Source: Pseudomonas fluorescens (GTDB lineage: Bacteria; Pseudomonadota; Gammaproteobacteria; Pseudomonadales; Pseudomonadaceae). From it: DNA of 64,000 nucleotides. Position 1 is the first letter of the stretch, and each line of letters begins with the position of its first letter. A program made the translations under genes and the position numbers. The notes under the pieces were generated by a model, which ran no database searches, was not told where the DNA came from, and saw only the letters and a list, made by a program, of their open reading frames with translations. This document shows positions 63,882-64,000 of the stretch, piece after piece. Where the stretch lies: contig NZ_CABVIY010000004.1 in the NCBI RefSeq assembly GCF_902498195.1, positions 558,001 to 622,000 on the forward strand, given 5' to 3'.

Positions 63882-64000
63882 AGTTTCCATATGTACAGGC
63901 AAGAGGCGTGTGAGGGAGGTTGTTCAGATTGGGTGTATATCCGTTGCTGCGGTAACGGCGGCTGGCGGTTTCGCCACGGAGCAATGCCTGCGTTCGGCCA

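Noticed and set aside
63902-64000. Partial gene at the right edge
   Set aside because: Several short open frames exist on both strands but none has a start signal, motif or length that would support a call.

Overview
The window looks like chromosome of a fluorescent Pseudomonas (P. fluorescens group). The evidence is GC-rich coding sequence (about 60-65% by eye), dense short intergenic palindromes of the kinds common in that group (REP/REPIN), a class II-type PHA synthase, a FecI/FecR/TonB receptor unit and tripartite tricarboxylate transport. I see no rRNA, tRNA, CRISPR array, IS element or prophage.

Layout. 1-2702: partial MFS exporter plus HlyD adaptor, TetR regulator and Mug glycosylase. 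2696-6270: aromatic amine dehydrogenase operon (aauBEDA) and a small cytochrome c. 6495-17702: indole-3-acetate (iac) catabolic cluster, bracketed by a soluble PAS histidine kinase at one end and a FixJ-like regulator near the other, with the AraC-family regulator FeaR inside. 17926-21532: an APH-fold kinase, a class III PLP enzyme of the ammonia/phosphate-lyase type and an APC permease. 21885-28683: chemoreceptor, outer-membrane porin, cytochrome c and phenylacetaldehyde-type aldehyde dehydrogenase. 28827-35938: mechanosensitive channel, CusRS/CopRS-like two-component system with a DUF2790 protein and a hydrolase, and a DUF6644/DUF6152 pair. 36200-39182: tctCBA. 39257-44844: LysR, FAD amine oxidase, orphan polyamine-type binding protein, glutaredoxin, AhpD-like protein and AraC regulator. 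45190-49199: TonB receptor, FecR, FecI. 49405-58105: CDF-like transporter, cyclic-nucleotide-domain MscS channel, PHA synthase, KatG and a diguanylate cyclase. 58226-59319: Xre/RES toxin-antitoxin. 59322-63835: PhnCDE-like ABC transporter, ArsH and ArsC.

How the first half works together. Four promoters in 6.3-26.6 kb (upstream of aauB, the APC permease, the porin and the cytochrome c/aldehyde dehydrogenase pair) carry the same arrangement: two TGGCA half-sites exactly 21 bp apart, each followed after 8 bp by an A-rich triplet, then a -10-like hexamer 21-22 bp downstream. The half-site fits the FeaR motif known from E. coli (TGNCA-N8-AAA), and a FeaR homologue lies at 15238-16158. I infer one FeaR regulon for aromatic amines. 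A porin and chemoreceptor handle entry and sensing. The amine dehydrogenase converts phenethylamine, tyramine or tryptamine to arylacetaldehydes, and the aldehyde dehydrogenase makes arylacetates. Indoleacetate can then enter the neighbouring iac pathway. The kinase/lyase/permease operon would add a second entry, for beta-hydroxylated amines (phenylethanolamine, octopamine type) or small amino alcohols: phosphorylation, then elimination of phosphate and ammonia gives the same kind of aldehyde. That last role is the main new hypothesis here.

All calls were made by reading the sequence. No database search or structure prediction was run.
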